Shown piece by piece: positions 11,452 to 20,127 of a stretch of 64,000 bases of DNA. A program made the translations under genes and the position numbers. Every line of letters starts with the position of its first letter. Within the stretch, counting starts at the first letter, position 1. The DNA comes from Altericroceibacterium endophyticum (GTDB lineage: Bacteria; Pseudomonadota; Alphaproteobacteria; Sphingomonadales; Sphingomonadaceae): the NCBI RefSeq assembly GCF_009827595.1, contig NZ_WTYT01000005.1, forward strand, positions 62,001 to 126,000. Reading direction: 5' to 3'. The notes beneath the pieces are model-generated. The model did no database searches and was not told the DNA's origin. It saw only the letters and a program-made list of their open reading frames with translations.

Positions 11452-12872
11452 TGGCCGGCCCCGCCCTGTCAGCACCGCCGCTCCGAAAGGAGCGGTGGTA
11501 CCAGATCGTGTGGCGCTGGCACTTTTACGCCGGGCTCTTCACCATCCCGTTCGTCCTGTGGCTATCCGCCACCGGGGCGATTTATCTGTTCAGGCCGCAG
11601 ATCGAAAACATGCTCGATCGGCCATATGAAAAGGTGGCGAGCGGGCCGGACAGGCTGCAGCCTTCCGAAATCGCTGCCAAGGCCCAGGCCGCAGTGCCGG
11701 GATCGGTCCTGCATCACTATATCCTGCCCGCTTCGCCCACACAGGCGCATCAGATAGTCGTCGGTCAGGGGGCCGAGGAAACGCGGGTCTATGTGAACCC
11801 CGCAAATGGCGAGGTGCTGAAACAGATCGGCGAACAGGACCGCTTCATGCGGGTGATCTTCCACCTGCATGGGGAGCTGCTGGCCGGCCGTTTCGGGTCC
11901 ATGCTGATCGAACTCGCGGCGTGCTGGACCATCATCATGCTGATTACCGGCCTGTTTCTGTGGTGGCCGCGCGGGGCCAGGCGGCTTGCCGGCACGCTCT
12001 ATCCACGCCTTCGGAAGGGGCGGCGTATCTTCTGGCGCGATATTCACGCCGTAACCGGAATCTGGATTTCCGTCGGAGCGCTGCTGCTGATCATGTCCGG
12101 CCTGCCCTGGGCGCAAAATTGGGGAAGCTATTTCCGGGAAATCCGCACATTGACCGGAACGGCCTCGGTCAAACAGGACTGGTCCAGCGGATCGGAGAGC
12201 GATGCCAGGGAACGCGCGCAGCTTGACCGGCAATTGCGCCAGAAACCACATTCCGCCGGCGCGGCTGCTTCCGGCGGCATCCATGCCGAGCATAATATGG
12301 CGCCAGCCGCCGCTTCCTTCACGCTGAAGCCGCTCGACCGGCTGATACCCGCTGCGCATGATCTTGCCTTGCCCGCCCCCGTGCAGATCACCCCGCCGAA
12401 GGATGGCGGTAACAGATGGCGGATCGTGTCCAACACCTACAACCGCCCCGAACGGGTAACCGTGGAAATAGATGGGGGAACCGGGGCCATTATCGGCACC
12501 GAGCCTTTCTCCAGCCGGCATTGGATCGACCAGACAGTGGGATACGGTGTCGCGCTGCATGAAGGCGCCTTTTTCGGGCTGCTCAATCAGCTGATCAATC
12601 TGGCCATCCTGATTGGATTGATGCTGCTCTCCGTATCGGGTGTGATCATGTGGTGGCGCAGACGACCGGAGGAGGGTTTGGGCGCGCCGCCTGCCACGGG
12701 ACATGTTCCGCATGTCTGGGCGCTGGTCGGCGCGACACTGGCACTGGCTTTCCTGATGCCCCTGTTCGGTATCAGTCTGGCGCTCGTCACGCTGTTTGAA
12801 TCGATCACCGTCAAACGCAGCCGCCGCGCTGCTCGCTTTCTCGGCCTGCGCGGTACGAAGCAGTCCGGTTGA
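11451..12872 (+). CDS. PepSY-associated transmembrane protein (putative metal-chelate reductase)
   Basis: A 473-residue inner-membrane protein with four predicted helices: about 20-42, 145-168, 195-215 and 383-403, plus a further C-terminal hydrophobic segment near 425-450. PepSY-type extracytoplasmic domains lie between them (for example ETRVYVNPANGEVL near 103-116). Histidines in the helices or their edges (WRWHFYAGL, FHLHGELL, RDIHAVTG, ALHEGAFFG) resemble heme- or metal-handling PepSY_TM proteins paired with siderophore or copper TBDRs. It overlaps the upstream receptor gene by one base. A role in periplasmic reduction or release of imported metal is likely but unproven. Confidence 0.8.
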   Translation: MAGPALSAPPLRKERWYQIVWRWHFYAGLFTIPFVLWLSATGAIYLFRPQIENMLDRPYEKVASGPDRLQPSEIAAKAQAAVPGSVLHHYILPASPTQAHQIVVGQGAEETRVYVNPANGEVLKQIGEQDRFMRVIFHLHGELLAGRFGSMLIELAACWTIIMLITGLFLWWPRGARRLAGTLYPRLRKGRRIFWRDIHAVTGIWISVGALLLIMSGLPWAQNWGSYFREIRTLTGTASVKQDWSSGSESDARERAQLDRQLRQKPHSAGAAASGGIHAEHNMAPAAASFTLKPLDRLIPAAHDLALPAPVQITPPKDGGNRWRIVSNTYNRPERVTVEIDGGTGAIIGTEPFSSRHWIDQTVGYGVALHEGAFFGLLNQLINLAILIGLMLLSVSGVIMWWRRRPEEGLGAPPATGHVPHVWALVGATLALAFLMPLFGISLALVTLFESITVKRSRRAARFLGLRGTKQSG

Positions 12873-12893
12873 TCCGGCAGGCCAAGGCACCGG

Positions 12894-12921
12894 GTGAGAG
12901 CGGGCCGTGTCCCGCTCTCAC
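12894..12921. terminator. Perfect 11-bp hairpin between convergent genes
   Basis: GTGAGAGCGGG (12894-12904) and CCCGCTCTCAC (12911-12921) pair perfectly around a 6-nt loop. It lies midway between the PepSY gene (+) and the amidohydrolase gene (-). There is no T-run on either side, so termination would need help from Rho or a non-canonical mechanism. Confidence 0.55.
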
Positions 12922-12965
12922 TCTGAACATTCACAATCCGGGATCATACCCTCACATCGGCGGGA

Positions 12966-14021
12966 TCACTGCGCGGTTTTCAGTCCCAGCAGCTCAGCCG
13001 CATTCAGTCCGAGGATCTTTGCGCGGGCTTCTCCGTCGATCCGATCGTGGAAACCAACCGGGTCCGGCTCCGACATGTCGAAGGGATAATCGGTGCCAAG
13101 GCACAGCCGATCCACGCCATGTGTGCGGATCAGGCTGTCCAGCTCATCGCGGTCGAAGACCAGCGTGTCGAACCAGATCTTGCGCAGATAGCTTGAGGGT
13201 TCGTGCTGGCAATGTTCGGAACAATCGGCCCGCGCGCGCCAGCCATGGTCCATCCGCCCCCAATAGGAGGGCATATAGCCGCCGCCATGGGCAACGCAGA
13301 TCTTCAGCCCGGGGTAGTCATCGAGCACGCCCCCGAAGATAAGGTGGCCGAGCGCCAGCGTGGATTCCAGCGGATTGCCGATCAGATTGTTGAAGTAATA
13401 TTCGCTCATCCGCTGGGCATGGGTAAAGCCCAGCGGGTGGAGGAATATCAGAACACCCAGTTCCTCTGCCGCAGCCCAGAACGGGCGGAATTCCTCGCGG
13501 TGGAGATCACGCCCTTCGACATTCGAGCTGATCTCGATCCCGCGCAGGCCGAGATCCTTGACGCAGCGGCGCATCTCTTCAATCGCCAGCCGCGGGTCCT
13601 GCAAGGGGACGCTGCCCATCCCCACCAACCGGTCAGGATGCGTGGCGACCGCTTCGGCCATGCCGTCATTGACCGCGCGCGCGGCGGCGCGTCCCGTATC
13701 CGCATCGGTGAAATAGAAATATTGACCGGGACTGGGTGAAAGCGCCTGCACGTCGATCCCCAGCCGGTCCATATCGGCCAGCCGCCCGTCGAGCGAATTC
13801 AGCGTGCGGCCAATCTTGCCGAATTGCGCGCGGTTGACCTCGCTGGTTTTCGGGCTGGTAAAATCATTGATCCCGGGAGGCGGACCGGGATATTTGGCCT
13901 GCACGATCGCATCGGCTGCCGGAATGCCTAGATGGCAGTGGATGTCCACCACCAGATGCTGTCCGCGGGCATTGACCGGTATCGGCTGCTGGTCGCCGCA
14001 GGTAAAAATTTCGCCGCTCAT
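12966..14021 (-). CDS. Amidohydrolase-2 family enzyme (ACMSD-like)
   Basis: A 351-residue metal enzyme from the ATG at 14021, which overlaps the stop of the fumarylacetoacetase gene (ATGA) and follows AGGAAG. A longer start at 14057 lacks these features. TIM-barrel amidohydrolase ligands are visible: DIHCH (His28, His30), FLHPLG (His195), VAHGGG (His245) and GTDYPFD (Asp311). This set is typical of the aminocarboxymuconate-semialdehyde decarboxylase / gamma-resorcylate decarboxylase family (PF04909), which decarboxylates or hydrolyses aromatic-derived acids. As the last gene of the MBL-FAH-amidohydrolase unit it probably acts on a ring-cleavage intermediate or an aromatic carboxylate. Confidence 0.85.
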   Translation of the reverse strand: MSGEIFTCGDQQPIPVNARGQHLVVDIHCHLGIPAADAIVQAKYPGPPPGINDFTSPKTSEVNRAQFGKIGRTLNSLDGRLADMDRLGIDVQALSPSPGQYFYFTDADTGRAAARAVNDGMAEAVATHPDRLVGMGSVPLQDPRLAIEEMRRCVKDLGLRGIEISSNVEGRDLHREEFRPFWAAAEELGVLIFLHPLGFTHAQRMSEYYFNNLIGNPLESTLALGHLIFGGVLDDYPGLKICVAHGGGYMPSYWGRMDHGWRARADCSEHCQHEPSSYLRKIWFDTLVFDRDELDSLIRTHGVDRLCLGTDYPFDMSEPDPVGFHDRIDGEARAKILGLNAAELLGLKTAQ

Positions 14022-15313
14022 GCCATCTTCCTTGCTGGTGTAATCGTGCCGCTGCACTCGCCGAAGCCAATCGGCACATATCCTTCTGCCATTGCCCGTC
14101 CGCGCAGCGACAGAATGTCTCCATCTTCCAGAGCGGTGCGGGTCACGCCGCCTTCCAGCTCAAGCGGTTCCTGGCCCAGGCTGGTAAGCTCCACCAGACA
14201 CGCGCGCGCCTCATCGGCTGCGCCAGACACGGTCCCGGTCGCGATCAGGTCTGCCACCTCCAAAGGAGCGCCATTGCTCGCCTGATGCGTCAGCATCTGG
14301 GCGAGCGTCCAGAACAGCTCGGCCGCGTTGGTTCGCACAATCTGCTGCGGGCCGGTTCCGACATCGATCTCCGCAGTCAGTTCAACATTGAGACCACCGG
14401 ACTGCCGGTCATAGGGGGCGTTCAGATAATCCGGGATCGCAGGCTCATCCGTGGTGCGGCCACGGCCGGGGACGCGGAAGGGAGCCAGCGCCTCCATGGT
14501 CACGATCCACGGTGAAATCGTGGTCAGGAAGCTCTTGCCCAGATGGGGGCCGAGGATCATCTCGTAAAACTGGATCGCGCGGGCGGACCAGTCATTGACC
14601 AGACAGCAGCCGAACAGCAAATCCTCGGCGCGCGCCATATCGATCGGCTCGCCCAGCGGATTGCCGGGACCGCGCAGCCAGGCACCGAATTCGAGCTCGA
14701 AATCGAGCATCGGCTCCGCTGCAAACTGCATCTCGCTACTGCCCTTGGGAACGACCTGTCCCATCGGGCGAACCACCGGTGTTCCGCTGACCTCCACAGA
14801 ACTGGCGCGGCCATTATAGGCAACGGGCAGCGTGGCCCATGCCGGCTGTGCCGGACGCCCGCCATATTTTGCCATGCGCAGAATATGGTCGGCGCTGGTG
14901 CAGAAATCGGTGAAGGCCGCCGGTTTTGCCGGCATCTTCATCGTGACCGAAGACGCTGGCAGCAAAGCGCCTTCGGCCATGCCGCGGCGATCCGTATCAC
15001 GGCGATAGAGATCCGAAAGGGCGCTGCGCAGCGCCGATACCGATGCTGCCGGGGCTTCGAACAGGCCCGTCAAATCAGGCTGTGCCGCAGCGAGCGCTGC
15101 CTCAGCAGCAGGCCCGCCAAACGCTCCATCCTCGATCAGGCGGGACAGGTCGATAATGGAATCGCCCAGAGCCACACCCCCGCGCGCACCTTTGGCATCT
15201 TCGAACACGCCAAAGGGCAGGTTCTGGATGGGAAAGTCGGTGCTGTCGACATTGGCGCTTTCGACGAAGCTGCGCCGCTGAGCATCATGGGTGAGATTAA
15301 GCTCCATGGTCAT
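14018..15313 (-). CDS. Fumarylacetoacetase-type hydrolase
   Basis: A 431-residue protein from the ATG at 15313, which has GGGAGG 8 nt upstream; it overlaps the end of the MBL gene by 17 bp. The N-terminal domain (LPFGVF, residues about 33-38) and the catalytic FAA domain with DFELEFGAWL and NDWSARAIQ match true fumarylacetoacetases. These hydrolyse fumarylacetoacetate to fumarate and acetoacetate at the end of homogentisate-type pathways. No homogentisate dioxygenase or maleylacetoacetate isomerase is in the window, so it may hydrolyse another diketo acid produced by the nearby extradiol dioxygenase. Confidence 0.85.
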   Translation of the reverse strand: MTMELNLTHDAQRRSFVESANVDSTDFPIQNLPFGVFEDAKGARGGVALGDSIIDLSRLIEDGAFGGPAAEAALAAAQPDLTGLFEAPAASVSALRSALSDLYRRDTDRRGMAEGALLPASSVTMKMPAKPAAFTDFCTSADHILRMAKYGGRPAQPAWATLPVAYNGRASSVEVSGTPVVRPMGQVVPKGSSEMQFAAEPMLDFELEFGAWLRGPGNPLGEPIDMARAEDLLFGCCLVNDWSARAIQFYEMILGPHLGKSFLTTISPWIVTMEALAPFRVPGRGRTTDEPAIPDYLNAPYDRQSGGLNVELTAEIDVGTGPQQIVRTNAAELFWTLAQMLTHQASNGAPLEVADLIATGTVSGAADEARACLVELTSLGQEPLELEGGVTRTALEDGDILSLRGRAMAEGYVPIGFGECSGTITPARKMA

Positions 15314-16292
15314 GTCCGCAGCCTCCCGCGCCATGTTCGTGGCGATAGCGGTTCATCTCGGCAAACAGGGTCGGCGGCGGGGCCGCTTCCATGTTGGGGT
15401 CCCATTGATGGTAGAGCGAATAGACATTGGCAACGACCCGTTCGGGATCGGTCCAGTGCGCATATTCCTTCATCGGAATATCCCGCGCCGCCTGGCGCCA
15501 GTCCATCCCGGCTTCAAACCGTCCGCGTGCCTCATCACGAAGATGCTCGAAATAGCTCCTCATGTTGCGCACCGCTGAGACATCGCAAATGGGCCCATGA
15601 CCGGGCACCACCACATCGGGCTCCAGAGCCTCGATAAATTCGCAAGCCGCGATCCAGTTGGAGGTGGGGCCGGCCCAGATGATGGGATGTCCTTCGTTAA
15701 ACAGCAGATCACCCGTAAAGACGACCTTGTCCTCTGGCACGAAGGCAATCGTGTCCGACAGGGTGTGGGCGGGTCCGAGATCGGTCAGTTCGACGGTCTT
15801 GTCCCCCACTTCGATCTTGAGGCTCTTGTCGAAAGTGCGGTTGGGCAAGGTCAGCTCATCCACGCCGGAGAAGTCGAATTTGCGCCCCATTGTCTCGAAC
15901 AGGAATTCGCCCGCCTCGCCCATCTTGTCGTAATTGTCGGCCAGGCCGGCCAATGCGCGGGGGTCAAATTCGCTCATTTCCTCACGGGTTGTCGCCGTGG
16001 AAATGATCTCGGCATCACCCACCACGCCATTGCCGAAGAAATGATCGGGATTGGCATGGGTGTTGACCACCTGATCAACATGGTCGCCGCCTGCAACCCG
16101 CGAAAAATCCTCCAGCATCGTGCGCGTGAGCGGCACGCTCATCAACGTATCGACCAGGAGCGTCTGCCCGCGGGATGTGACCAGTCCGGCATTGGACCAA
16201 CCCCACGTCCCGTCCGGCTGGACATAGCCATAAAGACCATTGCCAATATCGTGTACACCCTGGGTAAAAGGCCAGTTCGTCATAGTTTGCAT
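15297..16292 (-). CDS. MBL-fold metallo-hydrolase with altered metal motif
   Basis: A 331-residue metallo-beta-lactamase-fold hydrolase. The family motif HxHxDH appears as H79-A-N81-P-D83-H84: the second His is replaced by Asn. Further ligand regions are present (LGPAHTLSDT, FTGDLLF, VPGHGP). The C-terminus ends with a His/Gly tail (RHEHG...GHDHGA, residues 317-331) that could bind metal. An alternative start at 16283 (MTNW) has GAGGAG 11 nt upstream; the ATG used here has it only 2 nt away, so the true start is uncertain. It is the first gene of the MBL-FAH-amidohydrolase transcript. Confidence 0.82.
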   Translation of the reverse strand: MQTMTNWPFTQGVHDIGNGLYGYVQPDGTWGWSNAGLVTSRGQTLLVDTLMSVPLTRTMLEDFSRVAGGDHVDQVVNTHANPDHFFGNGVVGDAEIISTATTREEMSEFDPRALAGLADNYDKMGEAGEFLFETMGRKFDFSGVDELTLPNRTFDKSLKIEVGDKTVELTDLGPAHTLSDTIAFVPEDKVVFTGDLLFNEGHPIIWAGPTSNWIAACEFIEALEPDVVVPGHGPICDVSAVRNMRSYFEHLRDEARGRFEAGMDWRQAARDIPMKEYAHWTDPERVVANVYSLYHQWDPNMEAAPPPTLFAEMNRYRHEHGAGGCGHDHGA

Positions 16293-16307
16293 CTCTCCTC
16301 GGCGGCG

Positions 16308-16344
16308 ACCCTAATGGTTTAATTCCTGCCTGCAAGAATATTTC
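16308..16344 (-). promoter_or_regulatory. Composite promoter/operator element upstream of the MBL transcript
   Basis: On the plus strand it reads CCTA (16310-16313), 7 nt, AATTCC (16321-16326), 5 nt, GCAAGAATATTTC (16332-16344). The same three blocks with nearly the same spacing occur at 22673-22708 ahead of the other catabolic transcript. Read on the minus strand it offers a -35-like TTGCAG and, 16 nt later, TAGGGT. An imperfect inverted repeat (GCA..AATAT / ATATT..TGC, 16332-16371) extends toward the TetR gene. It is therefore a candidate TetR operator and/or promoter for MBL and perhaps for tetR. Confidence 0.5.
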
Positions 16345-16394
16345 TGAGGGCCGCGGTATAGATATTGCTGCGGATCGGGCGTAGCAGTCTGGGC

Positions 16395-17051
16395 ATGGCT
16401 GGAAGCGAACCAAAGAAACGGGGCAAGGGTCGCCCCCCTGCGAAACAAAGTGGTGTCGGGCGCGAGGCGTTGATCGCCGCCACCAGAGAATTGCTGCAGG
16501 AATCGCCGCCCGCGCTGGTGACGGCGAGCGCCATCGCCCGTCAGGCAGGCGGCGATCCGGCATTGGTGAGATATTACTTCGGCAATCGCGAAAACCTGCT
16601 GCTGGAAGTGGCCAAGCGCATTGGCGAGGAAAGCAATCAAAAGCCGCCGACCAAGGGTGATCCGGTCGAGCTGCTGGGTGCTTTCATCCATGCCACATTT
16701 CGCTTCACACGTTCCGCGCGCAATATGCAGCGCCTGATGATCGATGAACTCGATTCCACCAGCTCCCCCGAAATGCGCGAAAGCGTGCGGGAGTGGAACA
16801 AGGTGCCGGTCGATTATTACGCCGGGTTGCAGGAGCTGGACGACAAGGGCCACCTGACAGACTTCAACCCATTGTTTCTGCATCTGGCCGTCATTGGCAT
16901 CAGTGACTTCTTCGTCACCGGGCGGCCACTGATCGAACTGCTGGTGCCGGAAGATACCGACATGGATGAGCTGGCCCAGGAGTATGAAGCCTTTGTCGAA
17001 CGTCTTCTGCTCGATGGCTTGCGCAAACGAGCAGAAGACGCGGACACTTAA
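16395..17051 (+). CDS. TetR/AcrR-family transcriptional regulator of the aromatic catabolic island
   Basis: A 218-residue regulator from the ATG at 16395, with a basic N-terminal arm (KKRGKGRP). The helix-turn-helix covers about residues 20-66, including TASAIARQAGGDPALVRYYFGNRENLL, which ends in the typical YYxFxxxxxL recognition helix. The rest is an all-helical ligand domain. It is divergent from the MBL operon and convergent (9-bp gap) with the FAA hydrolase operon, so it sits between the two transcripts it most likely controls. The inducer is probably an aromatic acid or pathway intermediate (inference). Confidence 0.88.
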   Translation: MAGSEPKKRGKGRPPAKQSGVGREALIAATRELLQESPPALVTASAIARQAGGDPALVRYYFGNRENLLLEVAKRIGEESNQKPPTKGDPVELLGAFIHATFRFTRSARNMQRLMIDELDSTSSPEMRESVREWNKVPVDYYAGLQELDDKGHLTDFNPLFLHLAVIGISDFFVTGRPLIELLVPEDTDMDELAQEYEAFVERLLLDGLRKRAEDADT

Positions 17052-17060
17052 GCAGCGGCG

Positions 17061-18023
17061 TTAGCCAGCGGCCCCATCACCTTCGGCCACGCAGCGATTG
17101 CGCTGCGTGCCAAGGCCGGTAATCTCACCTTCCATCACATCGCCCGGCTTCAGGAAAACGCCGAAGGCCGATCCGTTGCCATAGGGCGATCCCGTGCAGA
17201 TGACGTCGCCCGGCTCCAGCACCACCCGGTCCGAAAGAAAGGCAATCTGCCGTTCGATGGAGGCCATCATGTCGGCCGTGCTTTCGTTCTGATAGACCTT
17301 GCCGTTGACCGACAGCCGGATGTTGAGATCATACGGGTCGGCAACCTGATCGCGCGGCACGATCATCGGTCCGAACGGCAGGAATGTCGGGAAGCATTTG
17401 CCCGACAGCCAGTCCGCGCCGATGGCCGATCCATCCTTGCGAAAGATATGCTCGCGCGCGGTGACGTCGTTGACCACGGTGAAGCCCGCGACATGATCCA
17501 TCACCTCATCTTCAGCCACGCGGTGCGTGCGCTTGCCGATGACGACCCCCAGTTCGAGCTCCCAATCGGGCTTCTCGACATTGGAGGGCAGGATGACCTC
17601 GTCGCGCGCGCCAATAGCGCATGAGGGGAGCTTGATGAAACAGAAGGGCAGCGACTGCGCGCGCTGATCCATCTTCTCTTCAACCAGCTTGCGGCGTTCC
17701 TCTTCCGAGATATTCTCATGTTCCGCCGTGCGCATGGAGGGATCGCCCATGATCAGCCCGACCACGTGCTTCTTGTAATTGGCCCCCGTGCAAAAGACCT
17801 GTCCGGGCCGGTAGGGCAGATCAATTTCCGCAGCATCAAAGTCAGCAGAATTTTCAAAAGTCGCAGAGTCCGCTGCCCAGCTCGTGATCTGTGGCAGGAT
17901 ATTTCCCCAATCACTCAGCAGTGCGAGAAGCGCGCGCTCCTCACCCCAATGCGCGAGCGGGACATAGCGCCCTTCCCGCACCAGCACCGCCTGATTTGCT
18001 ACTGTCGCCAGTCCGAAATTCAT
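17061..18023 (-). CDS. FAA-hydrolase family protein (acylpyruvase/hydratase-like)
   Basis: A 320-residue member of the fumarylacetoacetate-hydrolase superfamily. Visible motifs are VFCTGANYKKH near residue 78, the metal-binding DWELELGVVIG near 153-163, DVTAREH and GDVICTGSP near 273-281. The length and motifs fit enzymes that hydrolyse or hydrate oxo-acids after meta-cleavage of catechols (HpcE/HpaG or acylpyruvate hydrolase types). Its ATG shares bases with the stop of the monooxygenase gene (TAATG). It is the last gene of the TBDR-dioxygenase-monooxygenase-FAA transcript and is distinct from the fumarylacetoacetase at 14018. Confidence 0.87.
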   Translation of the reverse strand: MNFGLATVANQAVLVREGRYVPLAHWGEERALLALLSDWGNILPQITSWAADSATFENSADFDAAEIDLPYRPGQVFCTGANYKKHVVGLIMGDPSMRTAEHENISEEERRKLVEEKMDQRAQSLPFCFIKLPSCAIGARDEVILPSNVEKPDWELELGVVIGKRTHRVAEDEVMDHVAGFTVVNDVTAREHIFRKDGSAIGADWLSGKCFPTFLPFGPMIVPRDQVADPYDLNIRLSVNGKVYQNESTADMMASIERQIAFLSDRVVLEPGDVICTGSPYGNGSAFGVFLKPGDVMEGEITGLGTQRNRCVAEGDGAAG

Positions 18024-19141
18024 TAATAAGGTTCCTTCAAACGCGCCATGGTTCCGCCCAACATCTCATTGGCCTGTACCTGATCGCCCCCGGTCATCTC
18101 GATCTCACCGACCTTTACCGAGTTTTCTACCACCATGCGGGCCCGTTCCATCCGGCGGGCGGCAAAGGCCGTCAGGCCCGCTTCGACATTGTCCGCCGCG
18201 GCCAGTTCTTCGGCAAGCACGAGGCCGTCCTCGACCGCCAAGCCGGCGCCCGAGGCCATGTGAGGTGTCGTCGCATGAACGGCATCCCCGATGAGCGCCA
18301 CGCGCCCCCGATGCCACGGCGCCGGCAATATCAGCCATTCAAGCGGGCGATAATTGACCTGCGATTGCGGGCCGAGATTGGCCCGGATTTCGGGGATCAC
18401 ACCGCCGAAAGGTTCGAGCAGCTCCGCCACGCGGGGAAGCAGCTGATCCTCCGCATACCAGGGGTTATCGGGCACATGCTCAAGGATGAACGCATAGAGC
18501 TTGTCGTCCGACACAGGGTTGAGCCCCAGTTTGACCGGGCCGCCGAGATACATTTCCGTCCGGTCGATTTCGGCAGGGCGGTCAGCCACGATCCGCCAAC
18601 ATCCCTGTCCGGTGAAGAGCGGCTTCGGCGCGTCGGAAAACAGCTTCGCCCTCGTTGATGAAGAAATACCGTCAGCCGCAATGACGACATCCACCCGCCG
18701 GCTGCTGCCGTCAGACAAATGGGCCTCCACGCCATCAGCATCTTCTTCATAGCGCGTGACCTCGACCCCCAGCGTCACCGCAATGTCGGTGGTGCGGATT
18801 TTGTCCTGCATGATTGCGTGAAGGACCGGCCGCATGATCCCGCCGCCGCAATCGACCGGATCAGGAGTGCCCGCCATGGGAGGGCTTTCCATGATCAGCG
18901 TGCCATCCACCGCGCGCAGACGAATGCCGGAACCGACAAAGCCTTCTGTCCGCACACGGTCGAGAATACCCAGATCGTCAAACGCGCGCAGCGACATGCC
19001 GGTTACGCTGATGCCTGCGCCATAGGCTCGCCAGTCAGGATCGATATCGATCAATTCGACCTGTGCACCGCGCTTGGCAAGTGACAGGGCCGCGCTCATC
19101 CCGCCGACGCCGCCGCCGACCACCAGGGCTTTTTCTATCAT
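18023..19141 (-). CDS. FAD-dependent aromatic monooxygenase
   Basis: A 372-residue class-A flavoprotein monooxygenase. The FAD-binding GGGVGG lies at residues 9-14, the VVIAADGISSSTR (DG motif) near 153-165, and the GDAVHATTPHMASGAG (GD motif) near 288-303. Such enzymes hydroxylate phenolic acids or related rings with NAD(P)H and oxygen, making the catechol needed by the extradiol dioxygenase whose gene lies 10 bp upstream. Membership in the 3-/4-/6-hydroxybenzoate or salicylate subgroup cannot be decided by eye. Confidence 0.88.
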   Translation of the reverse strand: MIEKALVVGGGVGGMSAALSLAKRGAQVELIDIDPDWRAYGAGISVTGMSLRAFDDLGILDRVRTEGFVGSGIRLRAVDGTLIMESPPMAGTPDPVDCGGGIMRPVLHAIMQDKIRTTDIAVTLGVEVTRYEEDADGVEAHLSDGSSRRVDVVIAADGISSSTRAKLFSDAPKPLFTGQGCWRIVADRPAEIDRTEMYLGGPVKLGLNPVSDDKLYAFILEHVPDNPWYAEDQLLPRVAELLEPFGGVIPEIRANLGPQSQVNYRPLEWLILPAPWHRGRVALIGDAVHATTPHMASGAGLAVEDGLVLAEELAAADNVEAGLTAFAARRMERARMVVENSVKVGEIEMTGGDQVQANEMLGGTMARLKEPY

Positions 19142-19151
19142 CGTGTCATCC

Positions 19152-20057
19152 TCACGCCGGGACCTGCCAGAGAGCCTTGTCCGGGCTCATCTCGGCATGG
19201 GGAACATTGCCCGTAATGATGCGTCCCGTGCCCCACTGGTCGGTAATGTCCGGTGTCGCCTCGTAATGGGTCACTTCCCATGTTTCCTCATCCACTTCCT
19301 CCAGGTCGGACGTGTATTCCACGGCATTGCCATTGGGCGTCAGGAAATAGCTGAAGGTGTTGTTGCCCGCCGTATGGCGACCGGGCCCCCAGCTCAGCTC
19401 GACATCGTTGCGATGCATCCGGGCAAGACCGCGCATCATCTCGTCAACGGAGGACACGTCAAAGGCGATGTGATTAAGCGCCGGCGGGCCAGGCAGGATA
19501 GCCAGCCGGTGATGCGCCTTGTTGCAGCGCAGAAATACCATAAATTCGCCGATCCAGTCGGAAAGCCGGAAGCCCAGCGCATTTTCGAACCAGTTCGCGA
19601 GGCCCTTGTGGTCGGGTGAATGGAAGACAACATGGCTGATGCCGATCGGAATGGCTTCGCCCTTGTCGAGCTCGCGGAATTCGCGGGGCGTCGTGTCGGA
19701 GATGACCTCCATCGCTCGGCCATCGGGATCGAAGAAACGGAAGGCATAGCCCCCTGCCGGGCCATCCGCCGGTCCGGGTTCAGAGATGATTTTCGAACCG
19801 GATGCCTTCACCTGCTCGAACAGCGCATCGACATCCTCGCGCGATTCTGCCGAGAAGCCGATCAGGTCGGTCATCCGTTCCTCGTTCTCTCGCAACACGA
19901 TGACATAGGGATGCGGCATGCCTTCAGCGGCGAAGTAGACCTTACCGTCCTGTTCGGCGACTTCGATCAGCCCCCAGGTTTCACCGAAGAAGCGGCGCTC
20001 CGCCGCGAGGTCTGGCACCGCGAGCGAGACATAGTGAAGGTCGGTAACGCTAGGCAT
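19152..20057 (-). CDS. Extradiol ring-cleavage dioxygenase (VOC superfamily)
   Basis: A 301-residue two-domain type I extradiol dioxygenase, expected to open a catechol ring beside the two hydroxyls using Fe(II). Each half is a VOC fold (residues about 5-120 and 138-250). Metal ligands are His142 (ISHVVFH), His196 (NHIAFD) and Glu247 (AVEYTSD). The signature GRHTAGNNTFSYF (227-239) supplies the catalytic His and Tyr region. Its gene leads the enzyme part of the operon, before a monooxygenase and an FAA hydrolase, making a hydroxylate-cleave-hydrolyse order. The catechol substrate is unknown. Confidence 0.88.
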   Translation of the reverse strand: MPSVTDLHYVSLAVPDLAAERRFFGETWGLIEVAEQDGKVYFAAEGMPHPYVIVLRENEERMTDLIGFSAESREDVDALFEQVKASGSKIISEPGPADGPAGGYAFRFFDPDGRAMEVISDTTPREFRELDKGEAIPIGISHVVFHSPDHKGLANWFENALGFRLSDWIGEFMVFLRCNKAHHRLAILPGPPALNHIAFDVSSVDEMMRGLARMHRNDVELSWGPGRHTAGNNTFSYFLTPNGNAVEYTSDLEEVDEETWEVTHYEATPDITDQWGTGRIITGNVPHAEMSPDKALWQVPA

Positions 20058-20078
20058 TCATATTTCCTCTTCATTGAT

Positions 20079-20104
20079 CCGGGCAGCCTGTGGGGGCTGC
20101 CCGG
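20079..20104 (-). terminator. Intra-operon hairpin after the TBDR gene
   Basis: CCGGGCAGCC (20079-20088) and GGCTGCCCGG (20095-20104) form a perfect 10-bp stem with a 6-nt loop in the 70-bp gap between the TBDR stop and the dioxygenase start. No T-run follows on the minus strand, so it more likely attenuates transcription or stabilises the TBDR mRNA than ends transcription fully. Confidence 0.55.
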
Positions 20105-20127
20105 AATGTTCGATTATTTTGCTCACC

